Made by a program: the position numbers and the translations under genes | Origin: Pseudoclavibacter helvolus | Lineage (GTDB): Bacteria > Actinomycetota > Actinomycetes > Actinomycetales > Microbacteriaceae | Length of the DNA stretch: 64,000 nt | Assembly (NCBI RefSeq): GCF_014191305.1 | Contig: NZ_JACHWJ010000002.1 | Span: 496,001 to 560,000 of the forward strand | Direction: 5' to 3' | Shown: piece by piece, positions 48,253 to 55,880 of the stretch | Layout: each line of letters begins with the position of its first letter | How positions within the stretch are numbered: the stretch's first letter is position 1 | The notes under the pieces: model-generated | What the model was told of the DNA's origin: nothing | The model's database searches: none | Seen by the model: only the letters and a program-made list of their open reading frames with translations

Positions 48253-48258
48253 TAGGAT
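48253..48258 (+). promoter_or_regulatory. Putative -10 box (TAGGAT) of trpF
   Basis: TAGGAT ends seven bases before the GTG at 48266. A second box, TAGCCT at 48170-48175, precedes an ATG at 48182 in the same frame by six bases, so two starts may be used. Confidence 0.4.
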
Positions 48259-48265
48259 TTCTCGC

Positions 48266-48871
48266 GTGTACGTCAAAGTGTGTGGCCTGGATTCTGTCGA
48301 GTCGGCGGCGGTTGCCGTCGAGAGCGGAGCCGACGCCATCGGCATCGTCATGAGTCGCACGAGCCCGCGCCGGCGTACCGTCGACGAGGCGTCCGCGATC
48401 TTCGGGGCCGTGCCCGCGAGCATCGACCGGGTGCTGGTCGTGCACGACACGCCATCGACCGATGCCGCCGAGATCGCGGCCGCGGTCGGCGCGAACGTGC
48501 TCCAGCTCCACGGCTCCTACACGGGCGACGAGGTGCGAGCCGCTGGAGCGATCTTCCCGCGCATCTGGCGCGCCACCTCCCTCGCTGACGATCCTGAGCT
48601 GCGCGTCGGCGCGTTCGGCGAGGAGCTCCTGCTGCTGGATGCGCCCAAGCCCGGGTCGGGCGAGCGCTGGGACCTGTCGGAGCTCGTGCGCCGCAGGCCT
48701 GACGGGCGTTGGCTGCTAGCCGGTGGCCTGCACCCGGGAAACGTGGCGGAAGCGATCGGCGAGGCAGGCCCGTGGGGCGTGGACGTCTCCAGCGGAGTCG
48801 AGTCGGCACCCGGCGTCAAAGACCATGAGCGCATTCGCGCGTTCGTGGCGTCGGCCAAGCGCGCGGGCTGA
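48266..48871 (+). CDS. trpF: Phosphoribosylanthranilate isomerase
   Basis: 201 residues of the TrpF barrel. It begins VYVKVCGLDS with the catalytic Cys, then ESGADAIGIVMSRTSPR, LLLLDAPKPGSGERWDL with the catalytic Asp, WLLAGGLHPGNVAEAI and the phosphate-binding WGVDVSSGVESAPGVKDHERI. It performs the third step of tryptophan synthesis from anthranilate. It stands alone, away from other trp genes. The GTG at 48266 gives the family N-terminus; a longer form from 48182 would add an arginine-rich 28-residue extension. Confidence 0.9.
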   Translation: MYVKVCGLDSVESAAVAVESGADAIGIVMSRTSPRRRTVDEASAIFGAVPASIDRVLVVHDTPSTDAAEIAAAVGANVLQLHGSYTGDEVRAAGAIFPRIWRATSLADDPELRVGAFGEELLLLDAPKPGSGERWDLSELVRRRPDGRWLLAGGLHPGNVAEAIGEAGPWGVDVSSGVESAPGVKDHERIRAFVASAKRAG

Positions 48872-48894
48872 CGGCTCTTCGCCCCAGCTTCAGC

Positions 48895-48974
48895 TGTCTA
48901 ACTTGCGTGACGAAAGCTGCTCCGGACGACGCAACGGGCGTCCATCCGCCGATTGAGCACTGAAGTTGGTCAGG
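48895..48974 (+). repeat. 80-bp paired-end intergenic element, copy B
   Basis: Begins TGTCTAACTTGCGTGACGAA and ends ACTGAAGTTGGTCAGG. Its outer 20-base ends match copy A at 34771 at 18 and about 17 of 20, with identical spacing, while the central 40 bases differ. Its right end contains the stop codon of the LysR gene. Confidence 0.7.
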
Positions 48975-49896
48975 AGCGCTGTGGGTCAGCTTTCGCGAAT
49001 CTCGCCTCGAGGTCCGCGCCCGCTGCCGTGAGATGGTCGAGCACCGTGCGCACAGCGAAGCGTGCGTGACGGTCTGGGCGTGCAAGCGCGACGATGCTCC
49101 GCACCGAGCGGACGCCGTCGAGCGGGCGAAGCACCACCCCTGGCCGCGGGCGCGTCGTGAACCGGGGGAGGAGCGCAAGCCCCGTTCCCATTGCGACGAG
49201 CGCCTCGACGAGTCGGTTGTCCCGGAGCCGCTGCACGCGATCGAGGTTGGTGCTCGTCGCGTTTTCGACTGCGATGAGGATGCTGTCGAACGGGTAGTCG
49301 ACGGGGACGCCCACCCAGGTGGTGCCGACGAGGTCGTCAGGCGCGAGACGCTCGAGTGAGGCAAGCGGATGCTCCGACGGCAGCGCAACGTCGATGGGCT
49401 CGCGCGCGAGGACGCGTGTGTGCAGGTGCTCCGCGCCGCGCGGCACGTCGCCAGTGAGGCTGTGCCCGATGACGATGTCCGCGTCGAGCGTTCGTCCGGC
49501 GTACTCGGACTCGGCGAGGTCGAAATCGTCGAGCTCGAGAGCGATGGCCGATCCGCTGGTTCGCTCCAGCAGACCGGGGTAGAGGGCTTCGCTGGCGCTC
49601 GGCAGGGCACCGATTGAGACGGTGCCGCTCGGTTCGCCGAGGCTCGCTTCGAGCTTCGCTTGCACCTCGGCGAGGGCGCGGCCAACGTCATCGGCGCCAT
49701 CCGCAAGGATCTGCCCCGCTGCGGTGAGTCGAAGGCCGCGCGAGAATGGCTCGACGAGGCGCAGCCCGAGCTCACGCTCGGCGGTCTTCAGCTGCTGCGA
49801 GACGGCGGATGGGGTGCGGTGCGTGGCTTCGGCGACCGCCGCGAGGGTGCCTCGCATCGACAGCTCTCTGAGCAACTCGAGGTGTCGGAACTCCAT
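48970..49896 (-). CDS. LysR-family transcriptional regulator
   Basis: 308 residues. N-terminal winged HTH (EFRHLELLRELSMRGTLAAVAEATHRTPSAVSQQLKTAERELGLRLVEPF) and a periplasmic-binding-like effector domain from about residue 90. It is divergent from the EamA transporter gene at 49945 with only 48 bp between them, the usual layout for a LysR regulator and its target. The effector is unknown. Its stop lies inside repeat copy B. Confidence 0.92.
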   Translation of the reverse strand: MEFRHLELLRELSMRGTLAAVAEATHRTPSAVSQQLKTAERELGLRLVEPFSRGLRLTAAGQILADGADDVGRALAEVQAKLEASLGEPSGTVSIGALPSASEALYPGLLERTSGSAIALELDDFDLAESEYAGRTLDADIVIGHSLTGDVPRGAEHLHTRVLAREPIDVALPSEHPLASLERLAPDDLVGTTWVGVPVDYPFDSILIAVENATSTNLDRVQRLRDNRLVEALVAMGTGLALLPRFTTRPRPGVVLRPLDGVRSVRSIVALARPDRHARFAVRTVLDHLTAAGADLEARFAKADPQRS

Positions 49897-49909
49897 GTAG
49901 GGAGCCTAC

Positions 49910-49937
49910 AGTGACAGGTGACGGATCATCACTAGTG
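49910..49937. promoter_or_regulatory. Candidate LysR operator between the LysR and EamA genes
   Basis: AGTGA (49910-49914) and TCACT (49929-49933) are inverted repeats, and CACTAGTG (49930-49937) is a perfect palindrome. They fill most of the 48-bp divergent gap. Confidence 0.35.
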
Positions 49938-49944
49938 CTTCAGA

Positions 49945-50943
49945 GTGGATGCGCTCCACACTGAGTTCGTGCCCCCTCGTCATATCGCGCTCGCCTGCCT
50001 CGTCGCAGTCCTCTGGGGCGTGAACTTCCTCGCCATCCACGCGTCGCTCGAACAGTTCCCGCCGTTCTTCCTAATCGCGCTGCGCTTCGGTCTACTCGCG
50101 ATCCCGACGATCCTGTTCATCCCGCGCCCCAAGGTGAAGCTGCGCTGGCTCATCGGGTACGGGCTGGGATTCGGCACCCTACAGTTCGTGGGGCTGTACC
50201 TCGGCATGGCGGCAGGCTTCCCGACCGGACTCGCGTCGCTTGTGCTGCAGATGTCGGCACCCTTCACGGTGCTGCTCGGCGCGATCTTCCTGCGGGAAAA
50301 GCTCACGACGCGTCGCGTGATCGGCATCGCGGTTGCAGTGGCCGGCCTGTTGCTCGTTGGCGTAGCCCGCGGCGGCGCCGGCAGCTGGTGGCCCTTCCTG
50401 CTCGTTGTCTTCGGCGCGTTCGGTTGGGCGATCGGCAACATCTCGAGCCGTCTGGCGGAGCCGCCGAAGCCGCTGCACCTGACGATGTGGATGGCCGTCG
50501 TGCCGCCCATCCCGATGCTCGCCGTCTCGCTGCTCGTCGAGGGGCCCGACCAGATCTGGTCGTCTCTCGCGACCGCCTGGACCGCCGCCGCGGTTCCCGC
50601 CTGGGTTGGCCTCGTCTACACGATCGTGCTCGGCACGGTTCTCGGATCCGGCATCTGGGTGTGGCTCATGAAGCGCCACCCGGCCGGCGTCGTGGCGCCC
50701 TTCTCGATGCTCGTGCCGGTCGTCGGTATCTCGACGGCGTGGCTTGTACTGGGGGAGCGGCCAGGTCCGCTGGAGCTCGTCGGCGGCGCGATCGTGCTCT
50801 TCGGGGTGTTGTGGGCGAGCAAGATGCCGGCCGCAGCGCTTGTGCTCGAACCGGAGTCGAGCATCCCGGCCCCACCGTCGGACCCGCCTGCGGACCCGCC
50901 CGTCCCGGACACACCAAAGCTCGAGGCCGCTGCGCCTCGCTAG
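49945..50943 (+). CDS. EamA/DMT-family transporter
   Basis: 332 residues with ten membrane helices arranged as two EamA repeats (first from HIALACLVAVLWGVNFLAI, second from WPFLLVVFGAFGWAIGNISS). The C-terminal tail is Pro-rich and polar. Such proteins export amino acids or other small metabolites (RhaT/YdcZ/RarD superfamily). It starts with GTG at 49945. Control by the divergent LysR protein is likely. Confidence 0.92.
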   Translation: MDALHTEFVPPRHIALACLVAVLWGVNFLAIHASLEQFPPFFLIALRFGLLAIPTILFIPRPKVKLRWLIGYGLGFGTLQFVGLYLGMAAGFPTGLASLVLQMSAPFTVLLGAIFLREKLTTRRVIGIAVAVAGLLLVGVARGGAGSWWPFLLVVFGAFGWAIGNISSRLAEPPKPLHLTMWMAVVPPIPMLAVSLLVEGPDQIWSSLATAWTAAAVPAWVGLVYTIVLGTVLGSGIWVWLMKRHPAGVVAPFSMLVPVVGISTAWLVLGERPGPLELVGGAIVLFGVLWASKMPAAALVLEPESSIPAPPSDPPADPPVPDTPKLEAAAPR

Positions 50944-50946
50944 AAG

Positions 50947-50994
50947 CACACGGGAATGCAGGTTCCCGGCACTGGGAACCTGCATTCCCGTGTG
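50947..50994 (+). terminator. Perfect 21-bp hairpin after the EamA gene
   Basis: The two arms, 50947-50967 and 50974-50994, are perfectly complementary over 21 bases around the loop GGCACT. The arm starts CACACGGGAATGCAGG. It begins four bases after the stop codon. There is no T-tract. Termination or mRNA stabilisation is likely. Confidence 0.6.
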
Positions 50995-51026
50995 GATGCG
51001 GCCGCCGACGACTCGGCCGCACGACG

Positions 51027-51068
51027 AAGGCCCCGACCCCCTTGCAATAGCGAGGGGGTCGGGGCCTT
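51027..51068. terminator. Bidirectional terminator between the EamA gene and tRNA-His
   Basis: AAGGCCCCGACCCCCT (51027-51042) pairs perfectly with AGGGGGTCGGGGCCTT (51053-51068) around ten bases. It lies just beyond the 3' end of the tRNA-His gene on the minus strand. Confidence 0.75.
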
Positions 51069-51073
51069 CAACA

Positions 51074-51150
51074 TGGGGTGAGTAACGGGGCTTGAACCCG
51101 CGGCCTCCTAGACCACAACCAGGCGCTCTACCAGCTGAGCTATACCCACC
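51074..51150 (-). tRNA. tRNA-His (anticodon GTG)
   Basis: Read on the minus strand the acceptor stem is GTGGGTA with TACTCAC, the D arm is GCTCAGCTGGTAGAGC, the anticodon loop is TTGTGGT and the T arm holds GGTTCAAGCCC. An extra G before position 1 faces C73, the hallmark of tRNA-His. CCA is encoded. Confidence 0.95.
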
Positions 51151-51198
51151 ATGTCTGCCGCACGCTTGCTCTCGCTCGCCTGCGACTACGAGAGTCTA

Positions 51199-51828
51199 TT
51201 ACAGATTTTGGGCGAAGTCGTTCACGACTTCGGCTGCGACCTCTCGGAGCTCTTCGCTGGTCGGTCCCGGCTCCGGCACGAGCACCGCCTTGCGGTAGTA
51301 CTTGAGCTCGCGAATGGACTCAAGGATGTCGGCCTTCGCGCGGTGCCCGCCGTCCTTATCGGGGGAGTGGAAGTACACGCGCGGGAACCAGCGACGCGAG
51401 AGCTCCTTCAGCGTGGACACGTCGACGTTGCGGTAGTGCAGGTGCTGGTCGACCTCCGGCATGTACTTCGCGAGGAACATGCGGTCGGTGCCGATCGTGT
51501 TGCCCGCGAGGGGTGCTGTGCGGGGCACGGGCACGTGCTTCTTCAGGTACGCGAGGAGCTGAGCGGTGGCCGCCTCGAGCGTGGCACCGTTCGGGATTTC
51601 CTCAATGAGGCCAGACGTCGTGTGCATCTGCGTCACGAAATCGCCCATGTTGGCCATGGCGGCGTCGCTCGCGGAGATGACGATCTCGAAGCCGTCGTCG
51701 AGGATGTTCAGGTCGCTGTCGGTCACGAAAGCGGCGACCTCGACCAGTTCGTCGATAGACGGGTCGAGGCCTGTCATCTCGCAGTCGATCCAGACGAGAC
51801 GTTCCTGAGCAATAGCCATGAGGGACAT
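51199..51828 (-). CDS. orn: Oligoribonuclease
   Basis: 209 residues of the DEDDh exonuclease family: LVWIDCEMTGLDPSIDELVEVA (first Asp-Glu pair), GNTIGTDRMFLAKYMPEVD, NVDVSTLKELSRRW and HRAKADILESIREL with the late His and Asp. Orn degrades 2-5 base RNA pieces and pGpG in the cytoplasm. The start is 51828 or, nine bases later, the ATG at 51819. It lies between tRNA-His and tRNA-Arg. Confidence 0.95.
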   Translation of the reverse strand: MSLMAIAQERLVWIDCEMTGLDPSIDELVEVAAFVTDSDLNILDDGFEIVISASDAAMANMGDFVTQMHTTSGLIEEIPNGATLEAATAQLLAYLKKHVPVPRTAPLAGNTIGTDRMFLAKYMPEVDQHLHYRNVDVSTLKELSRRWFPRVYFHSPDKDGGHRAKADILESIRELKYYRKAVLVPEPGPTSEELREVAAEVVNDFAQNL

Positions 51829-51898
51829 CGTAGTGATTCCCTGCGTTTCGTGGCGGCCAGTGCAGCGTTTCGAGGCCCGCTATGCTGGCTTGGATCGC

Positions 51899-51971
51899 GC
51901 CCCAGTAGCTCAGTGGATAGAGCAACGGCCTTCTAATCCGTCGGTCGCAGGTTCGAATCCTGCCTGGGGCA
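51899..51971 (+). tRNA. tRNA-Arg (anticodon TCT)
   Basis: Acceptor GCCCCAG pairs with CTGGGGC. The D arm is AGCTCAGTGGATAGAGC, the anticodon arm ACGGCCTTCTAATCCGT has TCT in the loop, and the T arm holds GGTTCGAATCC. The discriminator is A. CCA is not encoded. Confidence 0.94.
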
Positions 51972-52022
51972 CTCTTCTCCGCGGCTCCCCGCCCCGTCGA
52001 CTCCCATTCCGGAGGCATCCAC

Positions 52023-53180
52023 GTGATCGTCACCCAGCTCTCGTCCGAGTTCGTCCGCGGAGCCGCTGAGCTTGAGCAGACCGACAGGGGACTGCGCCCG
52101 CACCGGCTTCCCGAAACCGTTCGGGCTCAGTTCCCGGATCCGCAGCTGCTGCTCGTCGAGAGTCAGCCGTCCGGCGTCCGCGTAGTGGTCGGTACGACCG
52201 CTGCGCGGGTCGAGCTGGAGCTGCTGCCGACCCGGTCGGTCTACACGGGCATCGAACGGCCGCGTGGTCGCGTCGACGTCTTCGTCGACGGCGGGCGCGT
52301 TTCGAGCGACGAGCTGAGCGGCGGAGACGCCGTCGAGGTCAATCTGCAGACGGGCGCGATGTCGCTCCACCCCGGACCGTCGCACGCGACCATCGTCGAT
52401 GGCCTGCCGTCGGGAGAGACGAAGCGCGTCGAGCTCTGGCTGCCTCACAACGAGTCGGTTGAGCTCATCGAGCTGCGTTCGGACGCGCCCCTCGAGCCGG
52501 TCACCGCATCCGCGCCCCTGTGGCTGCACCACGGCAGCTCGATCAGTCACGGCTCGAACGCCACCTCGCCGAGCGACATCTGGCCCGCAGTCGCGGCGCG
52601 TCGCGGCGGGGTCGAGCTCGTGAACCTCGGCCTCGGCGGCAGCGCCATGGTCGATCCGTTCCTTGCCCGTGTCATGCGCGATACGCCGGCGGCCCTGATC
52701 AGCGTGAAGCTCGGCATCAACGTCGTGAACGCCGACGCGATGCGCGTGCGCGCGTTCGTGCCGGCGGTCAACGGGTTCCTCGACACGATTCGGGACGGGC
52801 ACCCCACCACTCCGATCGTGCTCATCTCGCCGATCTTCTGCGGCATCCACGAGCACACGGCGGGCCCAGGCGCGTTCGACCCGGAGTCGTTCGCCACCGG
52901 CCAGGTCAAGTTCATCGCGACGGGTACCCCCGACGACGAGACGCAGGGGCGCCTCTCGCTCAGCGTCATCAGGAGGGAACTCGCGGCCCTGGCCGAGCGG
53001 CGTGCACACGACCCGAACCTGCACTTCCTCGACGGCACCGAACTCTATGGAGAAGCGGATGCGCAGCTCCTGCCGCTCCCGGACGACCTGCACCCGGGGC
53101 CGGAAGCCCACCAGCTGATCGGCACCCGATTCGCTGACTTCGCGTTCGCCCCCGGAGGCCCGTTCCACGCGAGGTCCTAA
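52023..53180 (+). CDS. GDSL/SGNH-family hydrolase with N-terminal beta domain
   Basis: 385 residues. Residues 1-165 look like a beta-sandwich carbohydrate-binding-like domain, as in SsfX3-type esterases. The SGNH blocks follow: HHGSSISHG with the nucleophile serine near 173, VNLGLGGSAM with Gly, VKLGINVVNAD with Asn, and DDLHPGPEAH with Asp355 and His357. By family it is an esterase or acetyl-xylan-type hydrolase. No signal peptide. It begins 51 bp after tRNA-Arg; a GTG/ATG choice near 52023 is not critical. Confidence 0.88.
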   Translation: MIVTQLSSEFVRGAAELEQTDRGLRPHRLPETVRAQFPDPQLLLVESQPSGVRVVVGTTAARVELELLPTRSVYTGIERPRGRVDVFVDGGRVSSDELSGGDAVEVNLQTGAMSLHPGPSHATIVDGLPSGETKRVELWLPHNESVELIELRSDAPLEPVTASAPLWLHHGSSISHGSNATSPSDIWPAVAARRGGVELVNLGLGGSAMVDPFLARVMRDTPAALISVKLGINVVNADAMRVRAFVPAVNGFLDTIRDGHPTTPIVLISPIFCGIHEHTAGPGAFDPESFATGQVKFIATGTPDDETQGRLSLSVIRRELAALAERRAHDPNLHFLDGTELYGEADAQLLPLPDDLHPGPEAHQLIGTRFADFAFAPGGPFHARS

Positions 53181-53242
53181 ACCGCACTGTCGAGGCTTCC
53201 GCGCTGACCCGGCGTCGAGCCGAGCCTGCAACGATGTGGACT

Positions 53243-54418
53243 ATGGCCTCCCGACTCCCGATGATCCTCGACGCGCTTGCCCTCGCTGAGGGCGATCCGC
53301 CCGTCCGGCGGCTGGTCGACGCGTTCGGTCGCGAGCCGGTTGCCGTCGCGGAGCGGAGCTTTGGCGAGCCGGCCACGCACTCCCGTCGCCTGCGATTCGC
53401 GGCGGGTGGCGAGCTCATCCTGCACGACGACATGCTGGTGGCCGTGCTGCTGCACACCGTGCCGACGACGACTGCGACGACTGTGACGTCGGCCATCGAC
53501 CTCTCGGAGTGGCTCGACGGCGCCAGTAACGCCGCAACTCTCGACGACCTCAAGAAGGCCATCGCCGGGCGTCGACGCTTCGCCGGATTCGGGACTCCCT
53601 ACTTCGAACTCGACGGCGGATACGCGCGGGCCGAATTCAAAGACCATCGCGGCTGGAACGACCCAGGCAACCTGGTCGCCCTCGCCTTCACTGTCGAGCA
53701 GCCGGGGCTCACCTGCCGCCCCGAGGACGACGACTGCCCGAGCTGCAGTGAGCTCGTCATGCGCGACGAAGCCGAGGAACTCGACGTCGAAAAGACCGTG
53801 GCGTCGCTGACGCAGGCAGTCGCGGCCGGCAACCTCAAAGAGGACCCCAGCTGGGTCGGCCTCGAGGACCTCCTGGCCATGCACGGGTCGGGCCTCATGG
53901 AGCGAGTCGAAAGCCAGCTGACGTGCCAGACGTGCCGCCGCATCCTCTGCATCGCCCTCGAGAAGGGCCCAAAATCGACCGTCGTGTACCTCGCGCTCAA
54001 CGAAGCAAGGCGGCATCGACTCGGTGCGATCCCACCGGTCGAAGACTGGGGGAGCGCCGAGCGGATCGCCCAGGAGCGGGACGCCATGCACTACGTCGAC
54101 CACGAGCCAGGGCGCTGGTTCCTCGTCGAGCAGGGAGATCAGCTCTACCTCGACGCAAGGTACGTGGTGTCTGACATGGTCGACGACTCCGCACTGATTG
54201 CGCTCGACGACGCGGAGACCGAACGGTACCGCTCAACCGGCCGCACCTTCCTCGCCAGCCTGGCCGAGCGTATCCACAACGGCTCCCCGCACCGGGAGGC
54301 TTCCCCCTTCTTCCCCCGAGACCTCAAGCGCGGGCCGGAAGGCGCCGCCTATCGAGATGCAGTCAGCAAGGCGATCGTGAACCACACGTGGCTGGCCCGG
54401 CAGCGCTCAGAGAGCTGA
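53243..54418 (+). CDS. Uncharacterised protein with cysteine clusters
   Basis: 391 residues from ATG 53243 (an ATG at 53234 adds three residues). I recognise no family. Visible features: a beta-rich N-terminal third, then two cysteine groups, CRPEDDDCPSC (about 158-168) and CQTCRRILC (about 230-238), which together could bind zinc. An acidic middle separates them. ALEKGPKSTVVYLALNEARRHRLG and the C-terminal FFPRDLKRGPEGAAYRDAVSKAI are soluble. No membrane segment. Function unknown; the gene stands alone between unrelated neighbours. Confidence 0.75.
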   Translation: MASRLPMILDALALAEGDPPVRRLVDAFGREPVAVAERSFGEPATHSRRLRFAAGGELILHDDMLVAVLLHTVPTTTATTVTSAIDLSEWLDGASNAATLDDLKKAIAGRRRFAGFGTPYFELDGGYARAEFKDHRGWNDPGNLVALAFTVEQPGLTCRPEDDDCPSCSELVMRDEAEELDVEKTVASLTQAVAAGNLKEDPSWVGLEDLLAMHGSGLMERVESQLTCQTCRRILCIALEKGPKSTVVYLALNEARRHRLGAIPPVEDWGSAERIAQERDAMHYVDHEPGRWFLVEQGDQLYLDARYVVSDMVDDSALIALDDAETERYRSTGRTFLASLAERIHNGSPHREASPFFPRDLKRGPEGAAYRDAVSKAIVNHTWLARQRSES

Positions 54419-54451
54419 TCTTGGTCAGGGAGCAGGTCGTACGCGGTCCGC

Positions 54452-55174
54452 CTACAGCTTGGCCAGCACGGTGGGGATGAGAATCGGCGCGTTGACGAGC
54501 AGGTGCAGGAGCATCGTCGCGACGAGGTTGCGGCGGATGAGAGTGAAGGCCACGAGCGCGAGCGAGCCGACGAGCTGGTGGAAGAGCCAGGTCGGCCCGA
54601 AGAACACGATGTGGGGCGCGATGAAGATCGCCAGGCTGACGGCCGCGCCGATACACCTCGACCGCAGGAGCGACCCGAGGCGCTCCTGCAGGTACCCGCG
54701 GTAGACGAGCTCCTCGGTGACGGCGGCGGTGATGATGAGGAGCACGACGCCGGCGACGCTCATGTTCGAGATGATCGCGACCCCCGCGTTGTCCTCCTGG
54801 GGTGAGATGAGACTCGCGATCCACGACCACGCCATAACCCCGCCGAAGGCGTAGAAGGCCCACTCGATGTCCTTGCCAGAGGGCTTGGTGATCAGGAGCG
54901 ACGCGAGACCGCGTCGTTCGCCCCAGACGACGAGCGCGATGAGCAGGAGGCCTCCGGCCCATTTCCACGGGTTGCTCGAGGCTGGCCCCTCCAATCCCAA
55001 TGTCAGATCGAAGCCACCGATCTCCCGTACGGGAGGTCCGTTGAACACGAACCAGAAAGTCAGGAGGCCGAGGAGGAAGATCCAACCGTCACGCGGCAGA
55101 GCTGTGAACGTTGGTGTGCCGATGCTGGTTCGCTTCTCGGGGGCATCGACAGGCCCAGGCGTTGAATCGGTCAT
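54452..55174 (-). CDS. CPBP-family intramembrane protease-like protein
   Basis: 240 residues with about seven membrane segments. The CPBP (Abi/Rce1-like) motifs are present: TEELVYRGYLQERLG with the paired glutamates, IAPHIVFFGPTW with His, and LLHLLVNAPI with the last His. Members are glutamate-type membrane proteases in some lineages; here the substrate is unknown. It is divergent from the TetR gene at 55242, and the palindromic operator begins six bases upstream of its start. Confidence 0.88.
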   Translation of the reverse strand: MTDSTPGPVDAPEKRTSIGTPTFTALPRDGWIFLLGLLTFWFVFNGPPVREIGGFDLTLGLEGPASSNPWKWAGGLLLIALVVWGERRGLASLLITKPSGKDIEWAFYAFGGVMAWSWIASLISPQEDNAGVAIISNMSVAGVVLLIITAAVTEELVYRGYLQERLGSLLRSRCIGAAVSLAIFIAPHIVFFGPTWLFHQLVGSLALVAFTLIRRNLVATMLLHLLVNAPILIPTVLAKL

Positions 55175-55179
55175 GTTCT

Positions 55180-55207
55180 AGAGTAAGCACTCTAGAGTGA
55201 ATGCTCT
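55180..55207. promoter_or_regulatory. Palindromic TetR operator candidate
   Basis: A perfect 12-bp core palindrome CACTCTAGAGTG (55188-55199) lies inside a longer imperfect one from AGAGTAAG to AATGCTCT. Further TCTAGAG words flank it at 55177-55183 and 55204-55211. It sits between the divergent CPBP and TetR genes and probably serves both. Confidence 0.6.
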
Positions 55208-55241
55208 AGAGGCGATTCCTGGGTCGAGCGGAAGGGGTGCT

Positions 55242-55826
55242 GTGGCAGCACGGACAGGTGACGGGCGCGCGTCCATCGTCGCGGCCGGCTACGCTCTCAT
55301 CTCTGAGCTGGGCTACGCGGGCGCGACCACGGCGCGGATCTGCGCCCGTGCAGGCGTTTCGTCCGGGACCTTCTTTCACTACTTTCCGAAGAAGATCGAC
55401 CTCCTTGTCGGCATCCTCGAAGCGGATGTGCTCGACGCGAACCGTCAAGGGGAGACCCTGGCGTCGCTGGCGTCGGAAAGCCCCCCAGGCGCGCTTCAGG
55501 CCTGGATCGACGAGCTCCTCGATGAGGCGGCTGACCCGCTCCTTGCTGGTTTCGTGACGGCTCTCGGCGCCGCGCCGAGCGACCCGCGCCTGGTGGAGTT
55601 GCTCGCCGACGCCGCCTCGCTTCAAGAGAAGAGGCTCGAAGCGATCATCTCGGCCGGTCAGCGGCAGGGGCTGTGGCGGTCGGATCTCACCGCGGGGCGT
55701 CTCGCCGTCTGGGTGGGTGTGGTCGCCGATGGGCTCCTCTCGCGCAGCGTCGAGGACTCGAACTTCCATCCGCGAGAAGTTGCGGATGGGCTCCGCGACC
55801 TGATCGCCCGCTACCTCGCGCTCTGA
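55242..55826 (+). CDS. TetR-family transcriptional regulator
   Basis: 194 residues. HTH: IVAAGYALISELGYAGATTARICARAGVSSGTFFHYFPKKIDLL, with the typical FFHYF. I chose the GTG at 55242 because GGAAGGGG stands just upstream. A GTG at 55197 is in frame, but it falls inside the palindromic operator. It probably represses itself and the divergent CPBP gene. Ligand unknown. Confidence 0.87.
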   Translation: MAARTGDGRASIVAAGYALISELGYAGATTARICARAGVSSGTFFHYFPKKIDLLVGILEADVLDANRQGETLASLASESPPGALQAWIDELLDEAADPLLAGFVTALGAAPSDPRLVELLADAASLQEKRLEAIISAGQRQGLWRSDLTAGRLAVWVGVVADGLLSRSVEDSNFHPREVADGLRDLIARYLAL

Positions 55827-55880
55827 GGGCGTCCGTCGCAAGTCGTCGCGTGGCTGGGAGGGCGCCCGCACTCTGGAAGA

